A stretch of 64,000 nucleotides of DNA from an uncultured Actinomycetes bacterium (GCA_946803585.1 CAMPEQ010000011.1:620001-684000), one strand, 5' to 3'. Positions 25,867 to 34,914 are shown, counted from the stretch's first letter. Made by a program: numbers and translations. Notes: generated by a model not told the origin, from the letters alone.

Positions 25867-26408
25867 GGTGATGTGAGCCTCTCGTTACAAAGTGTGGGGG
25901 TCGCGGTCGCAGTGATACCCAGGGGTGAAATCCGGTTGAAAGCGGTAGTGAAACCGACCGAAAGGTCACAGCTGGAGTGGATATCGTTGTGGAATCCGCT
26001 GGCTAGCACGCTGGACACTAGCCGCAGGATTGACCACCTTCAAGGGGTTATCCACAACTCGCCGAAATTTTTCACTCTGGCATCGGCGCGTCGCTTTTTG
26101 CGTGTGTGGACAAGGTGTAGTGGCATTCCTGGGTAGAACCTAGGGCGGTGCGCGTGACCCTCTACCGGTGGCATACTCTTGTCGTACGATTGTCGGTGTA
26201 GCGCGTGGATCTAGGATGTCGAGTCGTATGACTCACGGAAACAACCACGCGAAATATACTCACGCGAAATACTGCGGATAGTTCCACAAGAGCGTCAATC
26301 AAGAGTGGCAGCGCCGGAGTCGTCACAAACCTCAGTAACAGCCAGGGTGATTCGGGAACACAGTATGTGTACCCGGTACATCCTGGTGACCGCCTAGCAG
26401 GAGTCAAC
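25867..26408. promoter_or_regulatory. dnaA-rpmH divergent regulatory region with two perfect DnaA boxes
   Basis: 542 non-coding bases. TTATCCACA (+, 26048-26056) and TTGTCCACA (-, 26105-26113) are exact DnaA boxes, in opposite orientations 48 bases apart. A possible leftward dnaA promoter is TTCAAC (25940-25935), a 17-base spacer and TATCAC (25917-25912); this match is modest. The right part must hold the rpmH promoter, but no convincing -35/-10 pair was picked out. The region may be a second half of a bipartite origin or simply the autoregulatory dnaA promoter. Confidence 0.7.
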
Positions 26409-26546
26409 ATGTCGAAGCGCACGTACCAACCCAATAACCGCCGCCGTCACAAGAAGCACGGCTTCCGTCTGCGTATGCGTACGCGCGCGGGCCGTTCGAT
26501 TCTTTCGGCACGTCGCCGTAAGGGTCGGTCAGAGGTCTCGGTCTGA
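26409..26546 (+). CDS. rpmH: 50S ribosomal protein L34
   Basis: 45 residues, very basic, with the invariant opening [19 protein letters not shown] and [22 protein letters not shown] lies six bases before the ATG. L34 lines the tunnel side of the 50S subunit. It begins the conserved rightward run rpmH-rnpA-yidD-yidC-jag-rsmG-parA-parB; rnpA starts 16 bases later. Confidence 0.98.
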   Translation: MSKRTYQPNNRRRHKKHGFRLRMRTRAGRSILSARRRKGRSEVSV

Positions 26547-26562
26547 GCGCGTAGGGTTTTCG

Positions 26563-26934
26563 GTGTTACCGGCGCGCTTCCGACTCCGTGATTCGGAGCA
26601 GATGTCGGCGACAGTCCGACGTGGAGCGCGTGTAGGACGTCGCTATCTAGTCGTTCACTTCCTATTAGCGCCACACTCAGCCAGCGAACAACAGACTGGG
26701 ACGAGCGTGCATCCACCTAGGATCGGCTTAGCGGTGAACAAAGCCGTCGGTGGATCGGTTGTTCGACACCGGGTTGCCCGTCGGCTACGGCATGTCGCAG
26801 CTAGGCACATCGAGCAGTTGCCGGCCGGTTGTTCGGTAGTTATTCGGGCACGACCAGCGGCCGCCACCGCGACGAGCGTCGAACTAGACCAAGACCTATC
26901 AGCCCTATTGTTGCGGGTAGCGCCATGCTCGTAA
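26563..26934 (+). CDS. rnpA: Ribonuclease P protein component
   Basis: 123 residues from GTG at 26563. The family pattern is clear: [14 protein letters not shown] at the N-terminus, the central R-x-G-L-A-V-x-K strand ([28 protein letters not shown]) with the RNA-binding basic helix, and a C-terminal VVIRARPAA strand. It binds the RNase P RNA and the 5' leaders of pre-tRNAs. A Gly/Ser/Glu insert ([12 protein letters not shown]) lies between strands. The stop overlaps the yidD start by 10 bases. Confidence 0.95.
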   Translation: MLPARFRLRDSEQMSATVRRGARVGRRYLVVHFLLAPHSASEQQTGTSVHPPRIGLAVNKAVGGSVVRHRVARRLRHVAARHIEQLPAGCSVVIRARPAAATATSVELDQDLSALLLRVAPCS

Positions 26935-27269
26935 AAACGAAGCGGGTGCTGCATATCATTGGGCTACCGTTCACTTGGCTGCTAATTGGCATCATTCGCA
27001 TCTACCAACTGGCGATTTCTCCGCTTCTGGGCCCAAAGTGCAAGTTTTATCCGTCGTGTTCTGCGTACGCAGTGGATTCTTTGCGTAATCATGGACCTAT
27101 CAAGGGAAGCTTGCTGTCGGGATACCGAATCTGTCGGTGTCACCCCTGGCAGCTAGGTGGACTTGATCCAACACCTCCCAAAGGGGCCTGGCGCCCTGAC
27201 ATCAATCCTGATGGAACACCCCGCGACAGCGCTGGGCCGGACCGTCAACTGACTGACCTCGGAGTCTGA
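26925..27269 (+). CDS. yidD: Membrane protein insertion efficiency factor YidD
   Basis: 114 residues from ATG at 26925, inside the end of rnpA. An N-terminal hydrophobic helix ([18 protein letters not shown]) precedes the family core [44 protein letters not shown], whose three-cysteine pattern is diagnostic. YidD assists YidC-dependent insertion at the inner membrane. The acidic, Pro-rich tail is longer than in E. coli, as in other actinobacteria. yidC follows after one base. Confidence 0.95.
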   Translation: MLVKTKRVLHIIGLPFTWLLIGIIRIYQLAISPLLGPKCKFYPSCSAYAVDSLRNHGPIKGSLLSGYRICRCHPWQLGGLDPTPPKGAWRPDINPDGTPRDSAGPDRQLTDLGV

Positions 27270-27270
27270 G

Positions 27271-28383
27271 TTGTTCTTACTTGAATGGCTAGAAATGGCC
27301 GTTGCGTGGGTGTTGGTTGCCTTTCACACGCTACTGAGCCCAATCTTCGGCCCAGAGAGCGGTTGGTCGTGGACATTTTCGATCGTCGGCCTCGTGATCG
27401 TTATCCGAATCATGTTGATTCCGCTCTTTGTGAAGCAGATCAAAGCGCAGCGGAATATGCAGCTCATTCAGCCGCGGATTAAGGAACTACAAAAGAAGTA
27501 CGCCGGCGACCGTGAGAAGCAGTCGGCGGAAATGATGAAGATATACCGCGAAACTGGGACAAATCCCCTCGCGTCCTGCCTTCCGATTCTCCTCCAAGCA
27601 CCGATTTTCTTCGCCCTGTTTAGGGTGTTGCAGTACGGCATCGCATCCGAAGAAGGCGTTGGCGCTCTCACGCCAGAGCTCGCTACGCAGGCTCACGACG
27701 CTTCGATCTTCGGAGTGCCGATCTACGCGACGTTTGCGAACGCGGATGAGACTCCGTACCCAACAAACACGATGATCCTGTGTGTCATCTTGATTATTAC
27801 GATGTCCGCGACGACGTTCCTCACTCAGCGACAGTTGATTGTGAAGAACACTGCCCCAGGCAATCCGATGGTCAAGCAGCAGAAAATCCTCATGTACGTC
27901 TTCCCCATCATCTTCGCTGTGGGTGGCTTCAACTTCCCGATCGGTGTCCTTATCTACTGGACGACGACCAACATTTGGTCGATGGGCCAGCAGTTCTACG
28001 TGATCCGAAATAACCCGCAGCCGGGTACACCAGCGGCAAAGGCACAAGAGGACCGTAAGAAGGAGAAAGAGCAGCGCAAGGCGATCAAGAAGGGCGAGAT
28101 TCCGGAACCTGTTCCCGCGGAAATTTCCTCCGAAAAGGGCGTGACGACGCAGAATCGGCAGCAGCCCAAGCGCCAACCCAAGAGTAAACGGCAGCCAAAG
28201 CCTGGTTCAGGAACGACTGGATCCGGTTCAACCGGCTCGAATAAGTCATCTTCGACGAATAAGTCGGGCTCCAATAGCAAGAAGCAATCGAACGGTTCTC
28301 AATCCGGATCTAAATCCAAGAACTCGTCGTCAGGCGGAAAGAAGCCCGGTAGTCAGGGTAAAGGTGGCAACAAATCTAGTTAG
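27271..28383 (+). CDS. yidC: Membrane protein insertase YidC/Oxa1
   Basis: 370 residues. About five membrane helices form the Oxa1 core: hydrophobic segments near 8-24, 33-52 (the GLVIVIRIMLIPLFVKQ helix holds the substrate-groove Arg), 100-125, 170-190 and 208-235. The cytosolic hairpin QRNMQLIQPRIKELQKKYAGDREK and the ...NPLASCLPILLQAPIFFALF motif are conserved. The final 110 residues are a Lys/Ser/Gly-rich disordered tail, probably contacting ribosomes. TTG start at 27271 with GGAG seven bases upstream; an in-frame ATG at 27295 would remove part of helix 1. Confidence 0.95.
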   Translation: MFLLEWLEMAVAWVLVAFHTLLSPIFGPESGWSWTFSIVGLVIVIRIMLIPLFVKQIKAQRNMQLIQPRIKELQKKYAGDREKQSAEMMKIYRETGTNPLASCLPILLQAPIFFALFRVLQYGIASEEGVGALTPELATQAHDASIFGVPIYATFANADETPYPTNTMILCVILIITMSATTFLTQRQLIVKNTAPGNPMVKQQKILMYVFPIIFAVGGFNFPIGVLIYWTTTNIWSMGQQFYVIRNNPQPGTPAAKAQEDRKKEKEQRKAIKKGEIPEPVPAEISSEKGVTTQNRQQPKRQPKSKRQPKPGSGTTGSGSTGSNKSSSTNKSGSNSKKQSNGSQSGSKSKNSSSGGKKPGSQGKGGNKSS

Positions 28384-28432
28384 CTACTAGCGAGGAACCA
28401 CACCTGCATATCGCGGACTTCCGTGGTTCTCT

Positions 28433-28448
28433 CGTTTCACGTGAAACA
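28433..28448. promoter_or_regulatory. parS site 1 (15/16 match)
   Basis: CGTTTCACGTGAAACA differs from the parS consensus TGTTTCACGTGAAACA only in the first base. It lies between yidC and jag, about 2.2 kb before parB, and should be a nucleation site for the ParB-CTP sliding clamp. Confidence 0.9.
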
Positions 28449-28500
28449 TGACAGCACGATGCCGGGGCACTGACCCCAGCACTCAATGGGAGGCTTGAAC

Positions 28501-29073
28501 ATGACAACCACCAACGATTCCGAATCGAACTCCACCACACCAGACGAAGAAGTGGTGGTCGATGCTGTTGTTGAGGACTCCGAAGGAAATGAAGCAGCTC
28601 CGACCAAGGCGACGGATAGGTTGGCCGAGCTTGAGAACGAAGGCGATATCGCCGCGGACTACCTCGAAGCCTTGCTAGATATTGCTGACCTAGATGGCGA
28701 CATCGACATGGATGTTGAGGGGGATCGCGCAATGGTCGCGATTGTTGGAGACAACCTCAACCAGTTGGTGGGTTCCAATGGCAAGGTATTGGACGCACTC
28801 CAGGAACTCACTCGGCTAGCGGTTACCCAACAAACTGGCGATCGGTCACGGCTAATGCTCGACGTAGCTGGGTTCCGGGCGGCACGTCGGCAGCAGTTGA
28901 CCGATCTCGGGTCGGAAGCGTGCGCGCAGGCTAAGGATGAGGGACAGTCCGTCAAGCTCTCCCCTATGACTCCGTTCGAGCGCAAGATTGTGCATGATGC
29001 GGTTGCTGCGGCCGGACTCAAGAGTGAGTCTGAGGGTGACGAGCCCAACCGGTTCGTCGTCGTTATCCCGTAA
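28501..29073 (+). CDS. jag: Jag/KhpB RNA-binding protein (KH-R3H)
   Basis: 190 residues from ATG at 28501 preceded by GGGAGG. The acidic N-terminal 55 residues replace the Jag_N domain. A KH domain (VGDNLNQLVGSNGKVLDALQELTRLAV) is followed by an R3H domain (LSPMTPFERKIVHDAVAA...SEGDEPNRFVVVIP). In other bacteria KhpB forms a heterodimer with KhpA and regulates cell division and envelope mRNAs. It is always next to yidC in this cluster. Confidence 0.92.
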   Translation: MTTTNDSESNSTTPDEEVVVDAVVEDSEGNEAAPTKATDRLAELENEGDIAADYLEALLDIADLDGDIDMDVEGDRAMVAIVGDNLNQLVGSNGKVLDALQELTRLAVTQQTGDRSRLMLDVAGFRAARRQQLTDLGSEACAQAKDEGQSVKLSPMTPFERKIVHDAVAAAGLKSESEGDEPNRFVVVIP

Positions 29074-29134
29074 GCGCTTGCTGAGTGGGCAAGAGTGCTT
29101 TCCCACACGTTCCGGAAATGCCACCGTCAGCTCG

Positions 29135-29150
29135 TGTTTCACGTGAAACA
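29135..29150. promoter_or_regulatory. parS site 2 (perfect)
   Basis: TGTTTCACGTGAAACA, an exact 16-bp parS palindrome, eight bases before the rsmG GTG start. It is 686 bases past site 1. Confidence 0.97.
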
Positions 29151-29158
29151 ATGAAGGC

Positions 29159-29833
29159 GTGACGAACTGGCAAGAGATCGCAGCCCAACGGTATCCAACT
29201 GCCATCGCCGACCTCAATAGCTACGCAGATCTCCTCGCAACCCTTGGAATTGAGCGTGGGCTCATCGGGCCACGCGAGGTCGATCGCCTTTGGGAGCGAC
29301 ACCTCCTGAACTGCGCTGTTGTCGCGGATGTCTCTGAGGGCATGGTCCCACCTGAGTCCACGGTCGTGGATATTGGAACCGGGGCAGGTCTACCCGGTAT
29401 TGTCTGGGCGATTACCCGCCCGGACCTCACAGTTACGTTGGTGGATTCAATGCTCCGCCGGGTTGAGTTTCTCGAGCTGGCTGTGGAGAGACTGCAGCTT
29501 GGGAGCCGAGTGAATGTCGTCCGCGGGAGAGCAGAGGACCTAGTAGGGACGGTATCTGCCGATGTTGTGACCGCCCGGGCCGTTGCTCCCCTACCCAGAC
29601 TCCTTACGTGGTTGGGCCCATTCGTGTCTCAGGGCGGATCAATCGTTGCATTCAAAGGGCAAACTGCGGTGGAGGAAATCTCCCAAGCTGGTCACGAACT
29701 CGCCAAACTTGGGGCAGGATCTACGCAGGTACGGAAATGTGGCGATTGGCTCGTCCAGCCCACTGTCGTTGTGCAAGTTCAAGATGTTCAATCTAAGGGA
29801 GGAAGCCGTCGTGCGGGTTATCGCCGTCGCTAA
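29159..29833 (+). CDS. rsmG: 16S rRNA (guanine-N7) methyltransferase RsmG
   Basis: 224 residues from GTG at 29159. It methylates G527 of 16S rRNA. The SAM site is VVDIGTGAGLPGIVWAI, with LVDSMLRRVEFLE as the adenine-binding strand and VTARAVAPLPRLL as the family's acceptor loop. It ends in a basic tail (SRRAGYRRR) that overlaps the start of parA by 23 bases. Loss of this enzyme gives low-level streptomycin resistance in relatives. Confidence 0.95.
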   Translation: MTNWQEIAAQRYPTAIADLNSYADLLATLGIERGLIGPREVDRLWERHLLNCAVVADVSEGMVPPESTVVDIGTGAGLPGIVWAITRPDLTVTLVDSMLRRVEFLELAVERLQLGSRVNVVRGRAEDLVGTVSADVVTARAVAPLPRLLTWLGPFVSQGGSIVAFKGQTAVEEISQAGHELAKLGAGSTQVRKCGDWLVQPTVVVQVQDVQSKGGSRRAGYRRR

Positions 29834-30590
29834 CCAAAAGGGCGGCGTAGGAAAGACAACGACGGCGGTGAACGTCGCCGCCGCACTTGCTGACTCCGGC
29901 CACCAGGTTCTCCTGATTGACCTCGATCCACAAGGGAATGCGTCCCAGGCCCTCGGCCTCACGCGCGGTGCAGCCGAGGTCGACGTCTACGACGTCCTTG
30001 TTGACGGCCGCGCTGTTCAGGATGCGATTGTGTCGACGCGAGTCCCAGGAGTCGATTGCGTTCCTGCCTCGGTCGACCTTGCCGGAGCCGAGGTCGAACT
30101 GGTTGCGTTAGAGGGCAGAGAGACCAGACTGCGTGACGCCCTGAGAGCCTCCGAGCTCGGCGATAAGATTGTCCTTATCGATTGCCCGCCAAGCCTGGGA
30201 CTTCTCACCGTCAACGCACTCGCCGCCGCGAACGAGTTGTTCGTGCCAATTCAGGCCGAGTTCTATGCTCTGGACGGAGTAGGACAACTCATCCGAACGA
30301 TGGAGTTGGTGAGGAGTTCTCTGAACCCGGACCTACAAATCGGGCTCGTTGTGCTCACGATGGTGGGGGTAGCGAACAACTCCCAGAGTCAGATCGAGGA
30401 TGAGGTCAGCGCGTACTTCGGCGGGCGACTGGCGAGGACCCGGGTTCCACGTGACCCGACCGCGAATGCTGCGCCTGCCTTGGGTCTGACGGTGTTGAAC
30501 TTCGCCCCATCTTCACCCGCGGCAAGCGCATACCGCGAGCTAGCCCGAGAACTGAGCGACCTAACTACTTCCAGTGAACTAACCGACTAG
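29811..30590 (+). CDS. parA: Chromosome partitioning ATPase ParA
   Basis: 259 residues from GTG at 29811, chosen because AAGGGAGGA lies eight bases upstream and MRVIAVANQKGGVGKTTTAVNVAAAL is the canonical start. Deviant Walker A is KGGVGKTT; DLDPQGNAS and VLIDCPPSLGLLTVNAL complete the ATP site. ParA forms the gradient that moves ParB-parS origins apart. An earlier ATG at 29784 is possible but would lie farther from a ribosome-binding site. Confidence 0.96.
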   Translation: MRVIAVANQKGGVGKTTTAVNVAAALADSGHQVLLIDLDPQGNASQALGLTRGAAEVDVYDVLVDGRAVQDAIVSTRVPGVDCVPASVDLAGAEVELVALEGRETRLRDALRASELGDKIVLIDCPPSLGLLTVNALAAANELFVPIQAEFYALDGVGQLIRTMELVRSSLNPDLQIGLVVLTMVGVANNSQSQIEDEVSAYFGGRLARTRVPRDPTANAAPALGLTVLNFAPSSPAASAYRELARELSDLTTSSELTD

Positions 30591-30643
30591 GACCTGGCCA
30601 GGCGACATATAGCCGATTCCTAGCAAGAAAATGGGGACAAAAC

Positions 30644-31756
30644 ATGACAAAAGCATCCGACAGCCGTCGAGGATTGGCAGCGTTGATTCCGACGGGCGAC
30701 CCAAAGAACGGTGATCGTGTTGTATCTGTAACGGACTCCAACCGCTCGGATAGCCGACCTACAACCTCCGAGACGCCACCCGGAGCGCGCAACACTAAGG
30801 CTGTTCGCCTCGATGAGAAGCGTCCGACTGTGGTGGATGCTGGACCTCCTGAGGTCGCAGCTACGACCGGAGCGCAAGGTGACTCGGCGAGCGCCCCAGC
30901 AGGTGGTGCCCGTCCAGTTGAAGGCCTTGAGCTCGTCAGCATTCGGCCGAACCAGATTGTTCCTAACCCCAAGCAACCCCGGACTGAGTTCGACCCTGAC
31001 GCCTTGATGGAGCTTGCCCACTCTCTTAGTGACGTTGGCTTTCTTCAGCCGGTGGTTGTCCGGCCGTTAGCCTCGACTAAGAGCGGTGCTCAGCCCCGAT
31101 ATGAACTTGTGGCTGGCGAGCGACGCTGGCGTGCCTCGCAGATCGCGGAGCTAGGAACGATTCCAGCGATCGTTCGGCTGACTGAGGACAATGATCTGCT
31201 GCGTGATGCCTTGCTGGAGAACTTACAGCGAGTTGCCCTCAATCCCCTTGAAGAAGCCGCCGCCTATGAGCAACTCTTGGTCGATTTTGGTGGAACTCAC
31301 GAGGAGCTAGCCGGGCGTCTTGGTCGATCTCGACCACAGGTGTCCAATACGTTGCGCCTACTCAAGCTTCCACCAGCTGTTCAGCGACGAGTAGCGGCCG
31401 GTGTGTTGTCAGCTGGACACGCCCGTGCACTGCTGGGTGCTAGTGATGCGCAGACGATGGAGTCGTTGGCCAAACGAGTTGTCTCCGAGGGCATCAGCGT
31501 TCGCGGTCTAGAAGAACTCGTGACCGTTGAGAAGCCAGCGAAGGAGCGCAAGAATTCGCGAGCGTCGACAGCCGTCGCGCCGGAGATCGCGGCCGTCGCT
31601 GAGCGTCTCTCGGATGCGCTCGACACCCGCGTACAGATCACGATGGGTCGATCAAAAGGCAAGATTGTTGTTGAGTTCTCTGGTGTTGAGGACCTACATC
31701 GGGTTGTGGGTCTACTCGACGAGTCGGTTCTTACTGACGCACTTCCGCCTGCTTAG
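30644..31756 (+). CDS. parB: Chromosome partitioning protein ParB
   Basis: 370 residues. A long disordered N-terminus with the ParA-stimulating basic motif (SRRGLAALIP, residues 7-16) precedes the CTP-binding domain (VRPLAST...YELVAGERRWRAS with the GERRWRA motif, and LRDALLENLQRVALNPLEEA). The HTH domain follows (GRLGRSRPQVSNTLRLLKLPP), then a C-terminal dimerisation domain. It binds the two parS sites upstream and clamps onto DNA using CTP. Its last 26 bases overlap a convergent gene. Confidence 0.97.
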   Translation: MTKASDSRRGLAALIPTGDPKNGDRVVSVTDSNRSDSRPTTSETPPGARNTKAVRLDEKRPTVVDAGPPEVAATTGAQGDSASAPAGGARPVEGLELVSIRPNQIVPNPKQPRTEFDPDALMELAHSLSDVGFLQPVVVRPLASTKSGAQPRYELVAGERRWRASQIAELGTIPAIVRLTEDNDLLRDALLENLQRVALNPLEEAAAYEQLLVDFGGTHEELAGRLGRSRPQVSNTLRLLKLPPAVQRRVAAGVLSAGHARALLGASDAQTMESLAKRVVSEGISVRGLEELVTVEKPAKERKNSRASTAVAPEIAAVAERLSDALDTRVQITMGRSKGKIVVEFSGVEDLHRVVGLLDESVLTDALPPA

Positions 31757-32279
31757 CCTTCGCCGTCCGATCAGCCCGTTGTTGTTGGGCGTCCCGCAAC
31801 CGAGCGCTCTCGAGACGGTTGTCCTTCGATTCCCGCCCGTACCGCCTCCACCACACGACAGCGGTGATACCAAGGCCGACAAGCATCACTGCGGAGACGA
31901 CAAGCGCGCCAATGGAGTTGAGCCAGGCTCGGGATGTTTCTACGCTCCACGCTTGGGTCGGATCAAGCGATGACCACAACGCGTTGATCTCCTTCCCAGG
32001 AGTGACATCGGCGGGAAGGGAGTCGACGTAACGCACATTTGTGGCCAAGACTGCGTTCCCGTCTCGGATGGTTCCTTCCCAGCGACAGTCTCGGAAATCG
32101 GGCGTCCCTTCGGCACACTTCTCTTGTTCGAAGGTGTAGGTGACTCCGATTGATCGCGCACCGTCGGCCCGGACCGAATCGAATAGGTCGATGGAGAGCG
32201 CCACTACCGAGAGCGCGAAGGCAAGGGCGCCAACGGTGGCCAGCACGGCTACCGTCAGAGTCCGTCGAATCCCAGTCAT
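31731..32279 (-). CDS. Membrane protein with extracellular Cys loop, unknown function
   Basis: 182 residues. Two membrane helices (about 10-32 and 123-145) flank an extracytoplasmic domain of about 90 residues with two cysteines (KCAEGTPDFRDCRWEG), probably a disulphide-bonded loop. The C-terminus is a charged cytosolic helix (RRYGRESKDNRLESARLRDAQQQRAD). I do not recognise a named family. It ends inside the 3' end of parB (26-base convergent overlap) and is separated from the ddl stop by only 12 bases; being on the opposite side of a short gap, it probably begins its own transcript. Confidence 0.7.
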   Translation of the reverse strand: MTGIRRTLTVAVLATVGALAFALSVVALSIDLFDSVRADGARSIGVTYTFEQEKCAEGTPDFRDCRWEGTIRDGNAVLATNVRYVDSLPADVTPGKEINALWSSLDPTQAWSVETSRAWLNSIGALVVSAVMLVGLGITAVVWWRRYGRESKDNRLESARLRDAQQQRADRTAKAKQAEVRQ

Positions 32280-32291
32280 ATTCTGGTCACC

Positions 32292-33248
32292 CTAGCTTTC
32301 TCTTGGTGTTCGCGAGGTTGCCCGTGCAACGAGGTCGGCTAGTACCGAAGTCACGTCTGTGGGGCTGGCCGCGATCGCTTGCGGAACAAGAGACGTCTCC
32401 GTCATACCCGGCGCCACATTGACTTCCAAGAACCAGACGGTACCGGCTTCATCCACCATGAGATCGCTTCGTGACCAGTCCCTTAGGCCAAGTACCCCGT
32501 GTGCTTGGATTGCCGTCGCTGCCGCTGCGGCCAGAACCTCATCGGTAAGCCGGGCTGGGGTGAAGAATTCAGTGGTGCCGGCGGTGTAGCGGGCTGAATA
32601 GTCGTAGAGACCACTGTCGGCAACGATCTCCACGACGGGCATTGCGTGGCAGCCATCGTCGTTCTCGGTGATCGCAACCGCAACTTCGGTCCCCTCGATG
32701 AAACGCTGAATGAGTACCACCTCGCCATAGGCAAACGCGGCGACCATCGCGGCGGGCAACTCCTCGGCTTCGCGCACGACGCTCACCCCGAGCGCGGATC
32801 CTCCACGGTTGGGTTTGACCACGAGCGGAAAGCCAAGTTGGTCGGTGATCGCCGCCAGTAGTACCGGCGCTCCCAGGTCGCGGAACATTGATTGGGGAAG
32901 AGCGATCGACTCTGGCACCGCTATTCCGGCATCCGCCAGCAGCGCTCCGGCGATCGCTTTGTCGAACGATCGACGGCAAGCGTGAGCACCGGACCCGACG
33001 AACGCTAGCCCAATCGACTGCAGTGCCTCTTGGAGCGACCCGTCCTCTCCCGCTACTCCGTGTACCAGCGGGAACGCGCAAGCTGGCGGATCAGCGATCA
33101 GATCGGGAAGTAGAGTCGCATCGACGTCTCGGACTTCAGCCTCGAATCCGGCATCGCGCAAATCCTCCGCAACTCGGCGCCCTGATCGGATCGAGACATC
33201 TCGTTCCGGTGAGAGTCCACCTGCAATAACGACAACGCGTGCGCTCAT
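32292..33248 (-). CDS. ddl: D-alanine--D-alanine ligase (ATP-grasp)
   Basis: 318 residues. It joins two D-Ala for the peptidoglycan pentapeptide. The N-terminal GGLSPERDVSIRSGRRVAEDL, the HGVAGEDGSLQEALQSIGLAFVGS loop and the ATP-grasp lysines (FDKAIAG, PLVVKPNRGGSALGVSVV) are present, as is the Mg-binding LEVNVAPGMTETSLVPQA. The catalytic Ser of 'SxGV' appears as S-A-L-G-V-S. The start is ATG at 33248, overlapping the aminotransferase stop by four bases. It may be a second Ddl besides the one in the mur cluster; D-Ala-D-Lac specificity cannot be judged here. Confidence 0.88.
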   Translation of the reverse strand: MSARVVVIAGGLSPERDVSIRSGRRVAEDLRDAGFEAEVRDVDATLLPDLIADPPACAFPLVHGVAGEDGSLQEALQSIGLAFVGSGAHACRRSFDKAIAGALLADAGIAVPESIALPQSMFRDLGAPVLLAAITDQLGFPLVVKPNRGGSALGVSVVREAEELPAAMVAAFAYGEVVLIQRFIEGTEVAVAITENDDGCHAMPVVEIVADSGLYDYSARYTAGTTEFFTPARLTDEVLAAAAATAIQAHGVLGLRDWSRSDLMVDEAGTVWFLEVNVAPGMTETSLVPQAIAASPTDVTSVLADLVARATSRTPRES

Positions 33249-34618
33249 GGCAACTCCGGGGAAGGCGTGCGGGGACCGCGCCGGGGTAGTCGGCCGGTAT
33301 TGGACGTCGGGCCAAAGGTCTCGACGAGCTCCATCTCCGTCTCGATGATCCCCGAGAGCCGTCGAACACCCTCGCGAATCCGATCCGGCTCGGGGAAGCA
33401 GTACGACAAACGCATCGCATCGCGGCCCTGATCGTCGACGTAGAAGCCCGTGCCGGGCACGTAGGCCACCAAGCCAGCAACAGCACGCGGCAACATCGCA
33501 GTCGTATCCAGCCCGTTCGGCAGCGTCACCCACGAGAAGAAGCCGCCGTCGGGCACAGTCCAGGTCGTGCCAGCAGGCATCATCTGCTCCATCGATTCAA
33601 GGAGGGCGTCGCGGCGCTGCCGGTACAACTCCCGGAAACCCTTGATTTGCTCCAACCAGGGTGCGGTCGCCAGATACTCAGACACCGTTAGCTGAGAGAA
33701 GTTCGACGGACAGAGCACGGATGCCTCGGAGGCCAGGACGAGCTTCTCGCGAACTCCATGTGGCGCCAACGCCCAACCAACCCGCAGCCCTGAGGCGATC
33801 GTCTTGGAGAAAGATCCGAGGTAGACCACTCCGTCGGCATCGTCAGCCCGAATCGCGCGCGGCACCTCGCCGTCAAACCCCAGCAGGCAATACGGGTCAT
33901 CCTCGAGTAGGAGTAAGCCCGCGCTCTTAGCGACCTGGAGGATGTCCGTTCGTCGAGCTGGCGGGGCAGTGATGCCCAGTGGGTTCTGATACGTCGGAAC
34001 CGTATAGATGAGCTTGGGCCGCTTACCGGCGGCACGGGCAGTGTCGATGGCTTCCGAGAGGGCGACGGGGTTGAGTCCGTCCTCATCAGTCATCACGTGG
34101 ACGACCTCGCATTGGTAGGACGAGAACACCCCAAGCGCGCCAACGTAGGAGGGTGATTCCACAAAGACCACGTCGCCGGGATCGCAGAAGACTCGAACCG
34201 TCAGATCCAATGCCATCTGTGACCCTGTGGTGATGACGACATCGTCGGGATGGGCGCGAATCCCGGATAGCTCCATCACGTCACAGATTTGCTCACGGAG
34301 TCGCTCGTCGCCCTGGCCTGTGCAGTATTGCAGGGCGGTTGCACCACGCTCTCGGATCAGCTTGGCGGTGGTATCGGCGAAGTCGTCCAACGGTAGAGCC
34401 TGCACGAAGGGAGCCCCACCGGCCAGTGACACGACCTCTGGTCGGTTAGCCACCGAGAACAATGCACGAATTGCCGAGGCGGTCATTCCCTGCGCACGCT
34501 CGGCGTAGGAGGTAACCCACGGATCGAGACGCGATCCACCGGGACTGCCTGCACTACCAGGCCTACCTGGACCGGAAGGATTACCTGGAATCGGAGGATG
34601 AGGAGTCTGCACCTTCAC
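33245..34618 (-). CDS. PLP-dependent aminotransferase (class I/II, 2-aminoadipate-like)
   Basis: 457 residues. A Pro/Gly-rich N-terminal tail of 30 residues precedes a fold-type I aminotransferase: SLAGGAPF, ALQYCTGQGDERLREQI, ITTGSQMALDLTVR, TVPTYQNPLGIT, LLEDDPYCLL (Asp to the PLP ring), and the Schiff-base Lys in YLGSFSKTIASGLRVGW. Closest in style to 2-aminoadipate/KAT-type MocR-lacking enzymes. Substrate unknown, but its four-base overlap with ddl and the same neighbour in actinobacterial oriC regions suggest amino-acid supply linked to the wall. GTG at 34618 or 34612 are both possible. Confidence 0.87.
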   Translation of the reverse strand: MKVQTPHPPIPGNPSGPGRPGSAGSPGGSRLDPWVTSYAERAQGMTASAIRALFSVANRPEVVSLAGGAPFVQALPLDDFADTTAKLIRERGATALQYCTGQGDERLREQICDVMELSGIRAHPDDVVITTGSQMALDLTVRVFCDPGDVVFVESPSYVGALGVFSSYQCEVVHVMTDEDGLNPVALSEAIDTARAAGKRPKLIYTVPTYQNPLGITAPPARRTDILQVAKSAGLLLLEDDPYCLLGFDGEVPRAIRADDADGVVYLGSFSKTIASGLRVGWALAPHGVREKLVLASEASVLCPSNFSQLTVSEYLATAPWLEQIKGFRELYRQRRDALLESMEQMMPAGTTWTVPDGGFFSWVTLPNGLDTTAMLPRAVAGLVAYVPGTGFYVDDQGRDAMRLSYCFPEPDRIREGVRRLSGIIETEMELVETFGPTSNTGRLPRRGPRTPSPELP

Positions 34619-34754
34619 TCACCTCCGAGTTCGCTCGGCCAAGCTCTTGGATGTTGTCCCGGCTCAGGATGGTGCGAGGGCGCAGTAGGCCGATCGTAAA
34701 GCCGATACCAATCGCTACGAGAAGTGTCACCACGATCTTCACGACGAGTCTCAC
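34581..34754 (-). CDS. Small single-pass membrane protein
   Basis: 57 residues from GTG at 34754 with GAGGG nine bases upstream: one membrane helix (VKIVVTLLVAIGIGFTIGLL) followed by a polar tail (RPRTILSRDNIQELGR...SSSSDSR). Its last 38 bases overlap the aminotransferase start in another frame, indicating coupling. No family recognised, and a longer in-frame start at 34907 lacks support. Confidence 0.5.
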   Translation of the reverse strand: MRLVVKIVVTLLVAIGIGFTIGLLRPRTILSRDNIQELGRANSEVSEGADSSSSDSR

Positions 34755-34914
34755 TGCCTGATCACCCTCTGCGGTCGCTCTTGCGGTCACTACTTGCGCC
34801 CAACTACTGCGCCCATCACCCGACCCCATCACCTTAAGAATCGCGTGCTCTGTGCATCCTACTCGCAGAAACGGACTACCTTGCCGACCATTTTGCTTGC
34901 AGGTCACCTCTACC

